Below are positions 47,852-57,371 of a stretch of DNA of 64,000 bases, in pieces. The DNA is from Paenibacillus abyssi (GTDB taxonomy: Bacteria; Bacillota; Bacilli; Paenibacillales; Paenibacillaceae). The stretch is from positions 372,001-436,000 of the forward strand of contig NZ_BMGR01000001.1 of the NCBI RefSeq assembly GCF_014640295.1, written 5' to 3'. The notes beneath the pieces are model-generated. The model was given only the letters and a program-made list of their open reading frames with translations. It was not told where the DNA came from and did no database searches. Position numbers and translations under genes: made by a program. Every line of letters begins with the position of its first letter. The first letter of the stretch is position 1.

Positions 47852-48694
47852 ATGAGCCAAGTTTATCAACGTTCGATTAAACGTACATGGACAGCGCATA
47901 AGAACCGCATTAGTCCGACACATCAAAACAGCCTCATCTTGGAGCCGGGATTCTGGGAAGAGTACGATCCATTCCTGATGCTCGCTGAGGACTGGTTTCA
48001 AAGGGGTTCGTTTGATGTTCATCCGCACCGCGGCATTGAAACCGTCACTTATGTGATGGAGGGAAAGCTGGAGCATTATGACAATACAACCAGTGGAAAG
48101 GATGAGCTGCTTCCTGGCGATGCGCAGTGGATGACTGCCGGTCGCGGCGTCATTCACAAAGAAGATCCGGCAATAGGTGAAACGGTTCACTCCTTACAAT
48201 TATGGGTCAATTTACCTAGTGGTGAAAAAATGACTTCACCGCGCTACCAAAATCTTCGCAGCAGCGAAATGCCTGTTCGTAAAGAGGAAGGTGCGACGAT
48301 TCGTATATTCTCCGGTTCTTCTGGGGACGTAAAGTCCGATACTAAAAATGTTGTGCCCATCACGATGGTAGAGATGACTGTGGGGCCGGGCGTAACCGTG
48401 AAGCAGGATCTGCCTGGCTCGTATAATGGCTTTCTCTATGTGTTGGAAGGCGAAGGATTATTCGGCAAGGAACAGACTAAAGCTGGTGAACGGCAAGGGC
48501 TATGGCTTGGATCCGCGGAGGACAGTGAATTAAGCGAAATAGCTGTGACTGCTGTTACACCTTTACGTGTATTATTGTATGCAGGCCAGCCTTTGCGAGA
48601 GCCTGTATTTGCCCGTGGACCGTTTGTGATGAACACCGAGGAACAAATCCGACAGGCTTATCAGGATTACAGAGATGGGAAGTTCACGCAGTAA
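47852..48694 (+). CDS. Pirin-family protein
   Basis: 280-aa bicupin. The N-terminal cupin binds metal through HPHRGIE (two His), a later His and Glu in GVIHKED. Some pirins are quercetin dioxygenases and others act as regulators, so the precise role is open. ACTAAGGAGG precedes the ATG. Monocistronic. Confidence 0.92.
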   Translation: MSQVYQRSIKRTWTAHKNRISPTHQNSLILEPGFWEEYDPFLMLAEDWFQRGSFDVHPHRGIETVTYVMEGKLEHYDNTTSGKDELLPGDAQWMTAGRGVIHKEDPAIGETVHSLQLWVNLPSGEKMTSPRYQNLRSSEMPVRKEEGATIRIFSGSSGDVKSDTKNVVPITMVEMTVGPGVTVKQDLPGSYNGFLYVLEGEGLFGKEQTKAGERQGLWLGSAEDSELSEIAVTAVTPLRVLLYAGQPLREPVFARGPFVMNTEEQIRQAYQDYRDGKFTQ

Positions 48695-48711
48695 AAAAGA
48701 GTATTAAAAAA

Positions 48712-48772
48712 AAAGAACCTGTGTCGTTACAAGGCCGCGTATGGCAGCTCTAACGATACAGGTTCTTTTTCT
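48712..48772. terminator. Long bidirectional terminator
   Basis: AAAGAACCTGTGTCGTTA pairs with TAACGATACAGGTTCTTT, with A-run before and T-run after. It separates two convergent genes. Confidence 0.92.
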
Positions 48773-48779
48773 TTTTTAG

Positions 48780-49580
48780 CTAGTGATTACTTTTTTGATC
48801 TGCCATTTGTTTCATCATTTGCTTCAACTCCGCGATCTCCGAACGTAATGAAGCAAGCTGTTCGTCGGCAGAAAGTGTTTGTTCTTCATCGATGCTGCCG
48901 TTCGCTTTATCGAGATTTGTTACGATGACCCCTATAATCAAATTTAACACAATAAACGTACCGAATAAGATAAACAAAACGAAATAGATCCATGACCAAG
49001 GTGCTAGTTCGAGAAGAGGACGCATCACGCCACTGGCCCATGCCTCAAGTGTAATAATCTGAAAGAGAGTTAATAAGGTAGTATGAAGTGATCCGAAATA
49101 TTCCGGCATTACCGTTCCGTAAAGCATAGTTCCTGTAACGGCAAAGATATAAAATAGAATAGATAGGAGCAGGGCGATGTTTCCTAGTGAAGGTAAAGTC
49201 ATCAGCAAGGCGGTCACAATCCGTCTGAGCGATGGGAGAATAGAAATGGTCCTAAGTATCCGCAAAACCCTTAAAATACGAAGTACAGTAATAAAGGCAG
49301 TACCTACAAATAGATGACCACTGACAATGATGATAAAATCAAAAATATTCCAGCCGTTTTTGAAGAAGGAATACAATGGACGACTAGACAATAAGCGAAG
49401 CAGAATTTCAATTGTAAAAGCCCATAACAAAATACGATCCAGTCCTTGTATCCATGAAAAGTAAGCTTCAAATACAGCAGGATACGACTCAAACCCGACA
49501 AGGATTGCGTTAACAATAATGAGAAACATTACAACTCTTGTGAAAATAGGCCGATCAACGATATTACGCAAAATCACCAA
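48780..49580 (-). CDS. Bacterial voltage-gated sodium channel (NaChBac family)
   Basis: 266 aa, six membrane segments. S4 carries regularly spaced arginines (VLRILRVLRILRTI), and the pore filter reads TLEAWAS where NaChBac has TLESWAS, the Glu being the sodium-selectivity ring. The C-terminus forms a coiled coil (LASLRSEIAELKQMMKQMA) as in other tetrameric BacNav channels. The Ser-to-Ala change next to the Glu may alter conductance. Monocistronic. Confidence 0.93.
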   Translation of the reverse strand: MVILRNIVDRPIFTRVVMFLIIVNAILVGFESYPAVFEAYFSWIQGLDRILLWAFTIEILLRLLSSRPLYSFFKNGWNIFDFIIIVSGHLFVGTAFITVLRILRVLRILRTISILPSLRRIVTALLMTLPSLGNIALLLSILFYIFAVTGTMLYGTVMPEYFGSLHTTLLTLFQIITLEAWASGVMRPLLELAPWSWIYFVLFILFGTFIVLNLIIGVIVTNLDKANGSIDEEQTLSADEQLASLRSEIAELKQMMKQMADQKSNH

Positions 49581-49798
49581 AGCGAACTTCCTCCTATAAG
49601 ATGGTTTCTAATACTGCGGCATTAAAATGTTATCATAACAATGCGAGAATTAGAAGTAAGAGGAAATGACGAATTGGTTAATGTAACGATTCAACTTTTT
49701 AAGCATTCACAACAATGATCAGGGTAGCTTTATTCTCCTGCGCTTTGCCGGTATGAAAGGGGTCTGTCTATGAAAGAGTTCGTATAATCAATATTACT
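49581..49798. other. Intergenic region with no visible gene
   Basis: AT-rich, holding presumably the promoter of the sodium channel gene on the - strand. No ORF with a ribosome site and no strong hairpin was seen. Confidence 0.5.
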
Positions 49799-50164
49799 TT
49801 ATTGTGTTAACAGCCTTGTGAAAGACAATGATGCTAGTTTCCATTGTTCCTTTTGAAGCACATATACTTCTGTAACCACAAATGGATTCGTCACTTCATT
49901 TCCCCAAACAACAGCTACCAGACGTACCTTATTTAGAAGAATAGCAGTTGTGCCAATTAGCCGAACAGATGTTTCTTGAATTTCTACATTCTTATAAATA
50001 ATAGAACCGGTTTTAATTACATCAATTTCCTCGTTTTTAGAAAATGCAGCGCCCATGTGGACGAATACGGCTTTTTCGTGAAAAAGATTACTTAAATGAT
50101 CTAGTTGTTTCTCCATCATCCATTCCCATTTTCTCTTTGAAAGGTCAATAATTACTTGTTCCAT
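49799..50164 (-). CDS. NTF2-like (SnoaL/DUF4440) protein
   Basis: 121-aa cone-fold protein: N-terminal helix with KRKWEWMMEKQLDHLSNLF, then strands ending WKLASLSFTRL. Members are small enzymes or ligand binders; key residues are not conserved enough to choose. Follows the aldo/keto reductase on the same strand but behind its terminator. Confidence 0.8.
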   Translation of the reverse strand: MEQVIIDLSKRKWEWMMEKQLDHLSNLFHEKAVFVHMGAAFSKNEEIDVIKTGSIIYKNVEIQETSVRLIGTTAILLNKVRLVAVVWGNEVTNPFVVTEVYVLQKEQWKLASLSFTRLLTQ

Positions 50165-50230
50165 ATTGCTTCACTCCTTTTTGCTTGTGGCGATCCCAAG
50201 AAATTTCTTTTGTATAACGCATGCTAAGAG

Positions 50231-50262
50231 AAAAAGGGCAGATATCAATGCATCCGCCCCAA
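50231..50262 (-). terminator. Terminator after the aldo/keto reductase gene
   Basis: On the - strand GGGCGGAT-GCATTGAT-ATCTGCCC with one G-U pair, followed by TTTTTC. Confidence 0.7.
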
Positions 50263-50348
50263 TGAGTCAAATGTAGTTTATCGCTATCAAGCGACGCCGT
50301 AACTCACACCGGGAACTGCTTTTATTGATAATTGATAGTTCGGAGCAA

Positions 50349-51221
<873 letters not shown>

Positions 51222-51407
51222 TTAGCTTGGTAATCTTACAGCTCAAATTCGATTATTTAGTTTTGCATTTTTATGGGAATTATTCAAAATTGATTTCTTC
51301 CTCCTTTAAAAGCAAATTAGTATACTCAAAAACGCCGATGATTTAACGTTACGAATTAGCTCGTGATACTATTATGCGTGCGTGGACAAAAAACGGATAT
51401 TCAATTC

Positions 51408-51433
51408 GTCTCAAATGATTGCCTAATCCTCTC
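51408..51433 (-). promoter_or_regulatory. Probable AraC-regulator operator, aldo/keto reductase side
   Basis: On the - strand this 26-bp sequence contains ATTAGGCAATCATTTGAGAC. It matches 25 of 26 positions of a site upstream of the MFS gene at 52564-52589, in the same orientation relative to the gene. A CATAAT element follows 31 bp downstream. Confidence 0.75.
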
Positions 51434-51498
51434 AATACCATTTCTTATTTGCATACTAATGGCGTATAATAAAACAAATAAAACATTAAGGAGGGCTT

Positions 51499-52452
51499 AT
51501 GTTCGAAGAAACAAAATCACGTCAGGATAAGCTTACAAGTCTGATTAGCCGTCATTGTAAACAAGCAGGAGTAATGCAGACAGAGATCCCATCCTTGTTC
51601 TTAATTCGTTCAGATAAGTCGGATGAAAGAGCATATCGAGTATTCAGTCCCTCTTTTTGTTTTGTTGCCCAAGGGTTGAAAGAAATCTTATTAGCTGATG
51701 AGCGTCTAGAATATGGCCCCTCAAATTACTTAATCACCTCCATGAACCTTCCAGTCATCGGGCAAGTTATTAAGGCTTCACCTGATGTTCCATATTTGAG
51801 CTTGAAACTTGAATTAACTCAGAATGAAATATTAGAGGTATTGAAAGAGGCTCAATTAAACCCCCGTCCGACGGACAATGGTTCACGTGCTATGGTTGTC
51901 GGTCAAATCGAATCAACGATTTTGGATGCTGTCCTTCGTTTGGTTCAATTGCTCGACTCTCCTCAAGATATTCCGTATCTTGCTCCAATTCATAAGAAAG
52001 AGATCATTTACAGACTTATGCAAGGGCAATATGGTTCGACTCTGGCACAAATTGCAATCGAAGGAAGCAACACCTATCGCATCAGGGAAGCAATCGATCA
52101 AATTATCCAACAATATGATCAGCCTTTGAAAATTGAAGAACTTGCTGATGTTGCGAGTATGAGCGTCTCTTCGTTCCATCGACATTTTAAAGAAATCACA
52201 GCTATGAGCCCACTTCAATTTCAAAAACAGTTGCGGCTGCAAGAAGCCAGGAGTCTATTATTAAGGGAGTCGGCGGATGCTACCGAAGTTGCGTTTCGGG
52301 TTGGCTATGAAAGTGCATCCCAGTTTAGTCGCGAATATTCTCGAATGTTTGGTTTTCCTCCTAAGACGGACATAAAGCGACTCAAGGAAACCTATGAGCA
52401 AAAAGCGGAAAATGCAGATCAAAACCTGGTTGGGGTATCCAATTTGAATTAA
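51499..52452 (+). CDS. AraC-family transcriptional regulator (YqhC-like)
   Basis: 317 aa. The N-terminal AraC_N domain (about 20-170, FLIRSDKSDERAYRVFSPSF) belongs to the YqhC type. Two helix-turn-helix motifs occupy 215-300 (LADVASMSVSSFHRHFKEIT and VAFRVGYESASQFSREYSRM). AAGGAGGGC precedes the ATG. It probably activates the divergent reductase gene and the downstream exporter gene, judging from the shared operator. Confidence 0.92.
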   Translation: MFEETKSRQDKLTSLISRHCKQAGVMQTEIPSLFLIRSDKSDERAYRVFSPSFCFVAQGLKEILLADERLEYGPSNYLITSMNLPVIGQVIKASPDVPYLSLKLELTQNEILEVLKEAQLNPRPTDNGSRAMVVGQIESTILDAVLRLVQLLDSPQDIPYLAPIHKKEIIYRLMQGQYGSTLAQIAIEGSNTYRIREAIDQIIQQYDQPLKIEELADVASMSVSSFHRHFKEITAMSPLQFQKQLRLQEARSLLLRESADATEVAFRVGYESASQFSREYSRMFGFPPKTDIKRLKETYEQKAENADQNLVGVSNLN

Positions 52453-52487
52453 TAGCATTCGTTTGAAAACCAAATGTAAGAAATAAG

Positions 52488-52524
52488 GAAAGGCAGCTGT
52501 TCTCAACCCAGCTGCCTTTTTTGT
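52488..52524 (+). terminator. Rho-independent terminator
   Basis: AAAGGCAGCTG pairs with CAGCTGCCTTT around a 9-nt loop, T-run after. Confidence 0.92.
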
Positions 52525-52563
52525 TGTACATCACTTTTGAACTGTCTATTGAGTAAGCCATTA

Positions 52564-52589
52564 GAGAGAATTAGGCAATCATTTGAGAC
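52564..52589 (+). promoter_or_regulatory. Probable AraC-regulator operator, MFS side
   Basis: Contains ATTAGGCAATCATTTGAGAC. A CATAAT element lies 32 bp downstream, nearly the same spacing as on the reductase side. Confidence 0.75.
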
Positions 52590-52728
52590 AATCGAGATAA
52601 CGGTCCGCCAATCGGCTCATGCATAATGAGGATACACTACTTCACTTCAGCTATCGGTTCGTCAGAAGAGTGGGGCCTAATACTAAGGAAGAGAACAGTG
52701 CCATCAATATGATACGAAGGAGGCTAAA

Positions 52729-53925
52729 GTGTACATACGTCTAAAAAAAATATTAGCTATTGAGGGATATCGTCTATTTGTCATCTGTGTGTTAATGGTC
52801 GGCATAGGAATTTCAATTACTTTGCCTTATCTAGCTCTTTATTGTATAGAGGATTTGGGAATGAGCGCAGGTGCCTTTGGCTTGTTCACAGCCGTAAGTT
52901 CATTATGTGGCGTGATGTCCAACACGTATATTGGTAAACATTCGGATCGTAAATGGGACCGTAAACTAATTATTATTGTAGCCACGATTTCATCAGCTTT
53001 AGCTTATTCTTCCTATGTCGTATTTGATAACTATTTCGCTTTGCTTGTTATCGTTAGTTTTTTTAGTGGTTTGGGGGCTGCCGCCATGCCTCAAATTTAC
53101 GCCTATGCTCAGGAATCAGCTAATGAAAGCAACTCCGATGACAAGACGTTTGCGATGTCTACATTGCGCACGCTTGTTTCGCTCGGGTTCCTGATCGGCC
53201 CTTTAGTGGGTACCATTATTTTAGGAGTTGTTGGCTATAGAGGACTCTTTTTGGGAACCTCTGCCATTTTTCTGGCCATTTCATCTCTTGTACTCCTATA
53301 TCTGCCTAGTAGAAAAACAGTTCAAAAGAAAAGATCTGGTACCGCAGATAAATCTTCACTAAGCCGTAAACAAATTTGGTATCCGTTGATAGCCTTCATC
53401 TTTCTGTTTGCGGTCAATGCCATAAACGGGATCATCACGCCACTGTTTATTGTAAAAGAGCTTCATGGTACACATACAGATATAGGTTTGGTTGTGAGTA
53501 TTTGTGCTGGGTTGGAGATTCCAATTATGTTTGCGCTAGGCGCCATGGGGAGAAGGTTATCCAATCACTTCTTAATGATTAGCGCCTGCTTTATTGCGAT
53601 TATCTACAATATTATACTCAGTGTTTCTACAGATACCTGGCAACTTATCGCAGCACAGCTTCTGCAGGCCGTGGTCGTTGCAATAGTTATGGGTAACGGA
53701 TTAAGCTATTTCACGGAGTTGCTTCCAAACTCACCGGGGATGTCCTCGACGATTTATTACAATGGGTCCATTATTGGAAGGTTATTAGGAAGCTTAGGTG
53801 GCGGTATTATTGCTCAGTTTGCAGGGTTACGTGACGTTTATTGGGTATGTATGGCAATTGCATGTATCTCTTTCTTTATTTTATGGCGTATTAGACCTCA
53901 GAAAAGTATTGAGGCTGCCACTTGA
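52729..53925 (+). CDS. MFS efflux transporter (sugar-efflux/SetA-like)
   Basis: 398 aa, 12 membrane helices. The loop 2-3 motif is NTYIGKHSDRKWDRK, and the second half repeats the fold (ELHGTHTDIGLVVSICAGLEIP), as in SotA/SetA sugar efflux transporters. GTG start with GAAGGAGG 5 bp upstream. Its operator ties it to the AraC regulator and the reductase, so export of a reactive carbonyl or its product is a reasonable guess. Confidence 0.9.
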   Translation: MYIRLKKILAIEGYRLFVICVLMVGIGISITLPYLALYCIEDLGMSAGAFGLFTAVSSLCGVMSNTYIGKHSDRKWDRKLIIIVATISSALAYSSYVVFDNYFALLVIVSFFSGLGAAAMPQIYAYAQESANESNSDDKTFAMSTLRTLVSLGFLIGPLVGTIILGVVGYRGLFLGTSAIFLAISSLVLLYLPSRKTVQKKRSGTADKSSLSRKQIWYPLIAFIFLFAVNAINGIITPLFIVKELHGTHTDIGLVVSICAGLEIPIMFALGAMGRRLSNHFLMISACFIAIIYNIILSVSTDTWQLIAAQLLQAVVVAIVMGNGLSYFTELLPNSPGMSSTIYYNGSIIGRLLGSLGGGIIAQFAGLRDVYWVCMAIACISFFILWRIRPQKSIEAAT

Positions 53926-54009
53926 AAGTGATTGGTCAGAAATCATACATCACTCAGAAACTGATCAAATTCAAAAGTCCAAAAATGACCAAACTATGGA
54001 GGCTGAAGA

Positions 54010-54040
54010 CCCACCTTAACTAATAGTATGGTGGCTTTGT
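54010..54040 (+). terminator. Weak terminator after the MFS gene
   Basis: CCACC...GGTGG stem with TTTG tract. Short. Confidence 0.45.
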
Positions 54041-54197
54041 TGTTGAGTCATATTATTAAATTCGAAAGGGGGAATACTGTCCTCTGATACAATTAGGCTA
54101 AATTTCATACATAATAAAGTTAGCCGGTCTTCCGCTGAAGTATCGGGATAATATGCGGATCGACAAGAAACGCAAAGGGTAGTGGGAGGGTGGTGGA

Positions 54198-54522
54198 TTG
54201 AATCGAAATATGTTTATCAAGTTAGTCATTGATGTCACGATGACCGTACTACTGTTAGCGGCCTTGGCTTACCAAATTACAGGTATTCTAGTCCATGAGA
54301 TGGTATAAAACAATTCTGAAGGGACCCTACAATAGTCGTAGTATACTTAACATAACGGTCAATCTGCTATTTTTCGTATCTATGGCTGCAGTGATGAGCA
54401 TGCAATTCAAAAATTCAGTCTATATAGAAAAGAAAGTAACTGAAATCGATACTGTGCTTCCTTATCATACTTATGTGAATATAGAAACGGTCCGGGGGAG
54501 AGCGGCAGCAAAGCGCTTATGA
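54198..54522 (+). pseudogene. DUF4405-like membrane protein, broken
   Basis: A TTG frame with GGGAGGGTGG upstream encodes the first helix of DUF4405 proteins (FIKLVIDVTMTVLLLAALAY, then ITGILVHE) and stops at 54308. A second frame starting at 54295 resumes with the second helix (WYKTILKGPYNSRSILNITV). The middle of the gene is deleted and the frames are offset. After 54420 similarity is lost. Confidence 0.7.
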
Positions 54523-54599
54523 CTTTCGCATTTGAAGCGATAGATGCAAGGGAAGCCACTTTCTTGTTAAAGAGCGTCAATTGGTAGATTCTTAGGTCA

Positions 54600-55066
54600 G
54601 CTGCGATTAGCCCGAATTCATCAACCTCTCGAGCAGAGCTTGCCGCGAGCTCGTAAGAGCAATCCAATTGGAGCAAAAGGTTGGGCTCGTTCTGTCGTTT
54701 AAAGATGCGGATCAGCTTCCCGAGTGGGGTAAAACCATTTATTGCGGAAGCTTCGCTTGCAAGAATTATACAAGGATATCCGGATGGAACATTCCGGGCG
54801 GAGAACACCATTACGCGTTCGGAAATGACCGTGATGTTGGTTAGGGCCGCTAAATTACTTGTCGCTGAAGGTTCGCTATCGGCTAGCGGTAAGATCACTG
54901 TTTGCAAACGGTGATCTTTTTATTTCTAATAACAATAACAAATTCGCCGATGCTGAGCTTATTCCAGACTGGGCAGCGGGGCGATCGACGCGGCTTAAAT
55001 AGCTGGAATCGTTCAAGGGGAAAGAAAACGAAAACGGTAAATTTGATCCTGCTAATTTAGTTTCTA
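54600..55066 (+). pseudogene. S-layer-homology (SLH) domain gene, decayed
   Basis: Pieces of two or more SLH modules lie in different frames: FKDADQLPEWGK (about 54698-54735), then after a frame shift PFIAEASLARIIQGYPDGTF and ITRSEMTVMLVRA (54735-54850), then NKFADAELIPDWA (54950) with another shift before KFDPANLV (55040). SLH domains bind pyruvylated cell-wall polymers. The pieces are interrupted by a hairpin resembling a terminator at 54892-54922. Not functional. Confidence 0.7.
54892..54922 (+). terminator. Hairpin terminator within the SLH remnant
   Basis: AAGATCAC/GTGATCTT stem with T-run. Confidence 0.7.
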
Positions 55067-55092
55067 TATTACTTATTCACAAAACCCGTATT

Positions 55093-55191
55093 TTATACAT
55101 ATGTCAATAAATCAACTCTATCCTTAGAACTATCTGCATTGATGCCAACCAGAAGAACTACAATAAATATTATTAGCAGCAGCGTTTGCAT
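55093..55191 (-). CDS. 32-aa membrane peptide (last array cassette)
   Basis: A short frame: one hydrophobic helix (LLLIIFIVVLLVGI) followed by a charged tail (DSSKDRVD). GCGAGGAATATAAA precedes the ATG. It lies 72 bp after the right motif of element R7, exactly where cassette genes start elsewhere in the array. Function unknown; small hydrophobic peptides of this kind include toxins and membrane-protein partners. Confidence 0.5.
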   Translation of the reverse strand: MQTLLLIIFIVVLLVGINADSSKDRVDLLTYV

Positions 55192-55263
55192 TTTATATTC
55201 CTCGCTATATTTTTCCTAATATTACGTCATATCGCCTCAGAAGTTTCTCATGGTTCATTGACG

Positions 55264-55350
55264 TAAACTGCCCTTTAGCATAACGAGGCGCTCTTCTTTT
55301 TGCAAAGATCGTAATTAACGCCCTACAGGAATGCTATCGTCTCCCGTTAG
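55264..55350 (-). repeat. Cassette-array element R7
   Basis: On the - strand: left motif CTAACGGGAGACGATAG (55334-55350), a weak central fold, right motif CTAAAGGGCAGTTTA (55264-55278). First element seen on this strand. Confidence 0.9.
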
Positions 55351-55373
55351 CTTAATCAGCGGTAATCATTTGG

Positions 55374-55860
55374 TCATAATTTCTTCGGGACACCTGAATA
55401 AATAAAATGAGTCTTAATGAAGATAAATGACTCTTTGTTATTTCCGAATCCAATCTTTTCAGCGACTCTAATAGAAGTATTTCTAGGGTCTACAATACTT
55501 ACTAGCTTTACAAGCCAATGCTGCCTCCGTAGCAAATCCCTTCGACCAAAAACGTTTATTGGTATGGTACCCAACCTCAACTTCAATGCGTCCATCTATT
55601 GTTTGTTTAACAAGACCGTAATCACCAATTAATTGGCCTGTTTCTTTCAAACAAACAGCCCATAATCCAAATCCGTCACTCTTGTATCTGCTTTGATTTC
55701 TTTCAATCCAGTCATAAGTTTTTGACATGCTGAATGGTGCGGGATAGTATCGCATGGTTTCCTCTTCTGAAAAAATTGAATGCAGAGCAGAGAAATCCTC
55801 GTCTTTGTACTGTCTTAAAAATAACCTTGTCGTTTCAAAAACAATAATCTTATTCACCAA
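55374..55860 (-). pseudogene. GNAT acetyltransferase (RimJ/RimL type) with internal deletion
   Basis: The frame from 55860 encodes the N-terminal two thirds (ETTRLFLRQYKDEDF, acetyl-CoA loop NKRFWSKGFATEA) and ends early at 55483. The typical C-terminus (KLVSIVDPRNTSIRVAEKIG) continues in another frame to 55374. About 35-40 bp seem to be missing at the join. It would have acetylated a protein N-terminus or small amine. Confidence 0.78.
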
Positions 55861-55903
55861 CCTTCGTTGAACTCAAGTATCATCCACATTATACGGTGTT
55901 TAA

Positions 55904-55919
55904 GATTACTGCCCGAAGC
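55904..55919 (-). repeat. Cassette-array element R8 (right half only)
   Basis: GCTTCGGGCAGTAATC on the - strand, directly after the stop of the folD fragment and 43 bp before the GNAT start. Left motif and hairpin are missing. Confidence 0.65.
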
Positions 55920-56147
55920 TCAATCGTGCGCTCTTGTTAATAGTTCGAGTTCCTTTTTTGTATCAGGATGTACAATTATTCCCTTCATACGTACATATGT
56001 CTTTGATGAAGGATTTTCACCAACTAATATAGTTGCTAGGCAAGGCACAATCCCCTTCCTAGAAAGCTTGGTTACTCGATCCATTAACTTTCCCTTAATA
56101 CTGTCAGCCACTTGATTTCCATCAAGAAATAATTTTTCCGCATTCAT
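55920..56147 (-). pseudogene. Truncated folD (methylene-THF dehydrogenase/cyclohydrolase) N-terminus
   Basis: 75 aa. Residues 1-55 match the N-terminus of FolD (KGIVPCLATILVGENPSSKTYVRMKG, with the catalytic Lys of the family lost downstream). After YVRMKG the sequence no longer matches and ends in an unrelated tail (ELELLTRAHD). Full FolD has about 285 residues. It keeps a complete promoter and ZTP riboswitch. AAAGGGCTGATAAGA precedes the ATG. Confidence 0.75.
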
Positions 56148-56171
56148 TCTTATCAGCCCTTTCTAAAGCAT

Positions 56172-56269
56172 AAAGAGGTAGGGGATCGAAATCCCTTACC
56201 TCTGCCCAGGCGTACGGCTGTATAAATATGTGCTCCCTCGTGGTACTCCACGTTTACGCCAGTCGCGCA
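56172..56269 (-). promoter_or_regulatory. ZTP (pfl) riboswitch with terminator
   Basis: On the - strand: GCGCGACTGGCGTAAACGTG, then GGAGTACCACGAGGGAGCACA, a linker, then GCCGTACGCCTGGGCA. These match the invariant halves of the ZTP/pfl aptamer, which senses Z-nucleotides when folate is low. A terminator follows at once (AGAGGTAAGGGAT-TTCG-ATCCCCTACCTCT, 56172-56203). folD is a typical target. Confidence 0.92.
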
Positions 56270-56286
56270 TACCAAATATTCACTTC

Positions 56287-56316
56287 ATTATAGTCTGAAT
56301 ATTCATACTTAGGCAA
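56287..56316 (-). promoter_or_regulatory. SigA promoter of the ZTP riboswitch
   Basis: On the - strand TTGCCT (56311-56316), 18-bp spacer, TATAAT (56287-56292). Confidence 0.75.
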
Positions 56317-56326
56317 GCGATTATTG

Positions 56327-56346
56327 CGTTAAGCTTGCCGTTAATG
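56327..56346 (-). repeat. Cassette-array element R9 (degenerate right half)
   Basis: CATTAACGGCAAGCTTAACG on the - strand, similar to the right motif and located between the PhzF gene and the folD promoter. Confidence 0.5.
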
Positions 56347-56420
56347 ACAGAAGGAATTAGTTACGACGATAGTAAACTGCTCCTGGATCGCTGAACCAAG
56401 GGTTCCCGTAAGTATACTGA

Positions 56421-57314
56421 TTATATGGATACCTCGAATTCATTTACATAAATAGCGTTGCCAGTAACTTTTATCTCATTACCGTTTTCGGTTACCGACA
56501 CTCTGATCCTGCCATCCCGACCTATCTCATGTCCTTGTTCAATTAGGAGATTCAATGAAGGAGCCTGTTTGTCTATGTATCTGGCGTAATAAGCACCCAT
56601 TACTCCCGATGCAGTTCCAGTGGCTGGATCCTCAATGGTACCAGAAAACGGAGAAGAAAAATGACGCGCGTGCATATGCGCATTCGGATCATAAGTTTCC
56701 AGACAAAATGGGTGGATAGATGATCTGGGCATTTCCTTCAGCACATTTGGAAAAACTTTATTATCGGGTTGCATACGTTTGAATGCAGCCAGGCTCTTGA
56801 TGGGAACCAACAGTGTCCACGTACCCGTGCTGCCGTACAACGTTGGCAAATGGGTTTCAATTTCACTTTCTTCGATGCCCATCGCGTGAGACAGTTCTTT
56901 AATAGAACCATTAAATTCATGAAACTGGGGAACAGCTTGTGTCATGGTGATGAAGAGTCCGTCGTGTGAAGTAAATTTAATCGGCAAAACACCTGCTTTT
57001 GTTTCAATCTTCAGATCGGGTTTAGCGCCAAGTAACCCCTTAGTTTTTAAAGCGTATAGAGTGGCCATGGTGGCGTGGCCACAAAGATTGATTTCATGCC
57101 CTGGCGTAAAGAAGCGGATTTTGATATCTGCCTTATCGGATCTCAAAGGAAACGCCGTTTCATTAAACCCGACTTTCTCCGCCACTTCCTGCATTTGATC
57201 CTCTGAGAGAGTTTCGCCATCGAAGACGACTCCTGCTGGATTTCCCATATTCGGAATATTGCTGAAGGCATCGTAGTGATAAACCATAATTTTCTTCAAC
57301 CGCGCACCGCCCAT
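56421..57314 (-). CDS. PhzF-family isomerase/epimerase (array cassette)
   Basis: 297 aa, double-domain PhzF fold related to diaminopimelate epimerase. The active-site Glu is in GFNETAFPL and [12 protein letters not shown] is typical. The second half has DPATGTASG. Possible starts are the ATG at 57314 and a TTG at 57299 that gives the usual N-terminus; neither has a strong ribosome site. Single gene between elements R9 and R10. Confidence 0.88.
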   Translation of the reverse strand: MGGARLKKIMVYHYDAFSNIPNMGNPAGVVFDGETLSEDQMQEVAEKVGFNETAFPLRSDKADIKIRFFTPGHEINLCGHATMATLYALKTKGLLGAKPDLKIETKAGVLPIKFTSHDGLFITMTQAVPQFHEFNGSIKELSHAMGIEESEIETHLPTLYGSTGTWTLLVPIKSLAAFKRMQPDNKVFPNVLKEMPRSSIHPFCLETYDPNAHMHARHFSSPFSGTIEDPATGTASGVMGAYYARYIDKQAPSLNLLIEQGHEIGRDGRIRVSVTENGNEIKVTGNAIYVNEFEVSI

Positions 57315-57371
57315 TCTGTTTTACCTGTTATCTTACCAATTTGGAGTTGCGTAGTAATGAAATCTCTTGAA

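Noticed and set aside
54407-54907. 166-codon - frame over the SLH remnant
   Set aside because: The + strand carries SLH motifs in pieces; the - frame has no start signal or family match.
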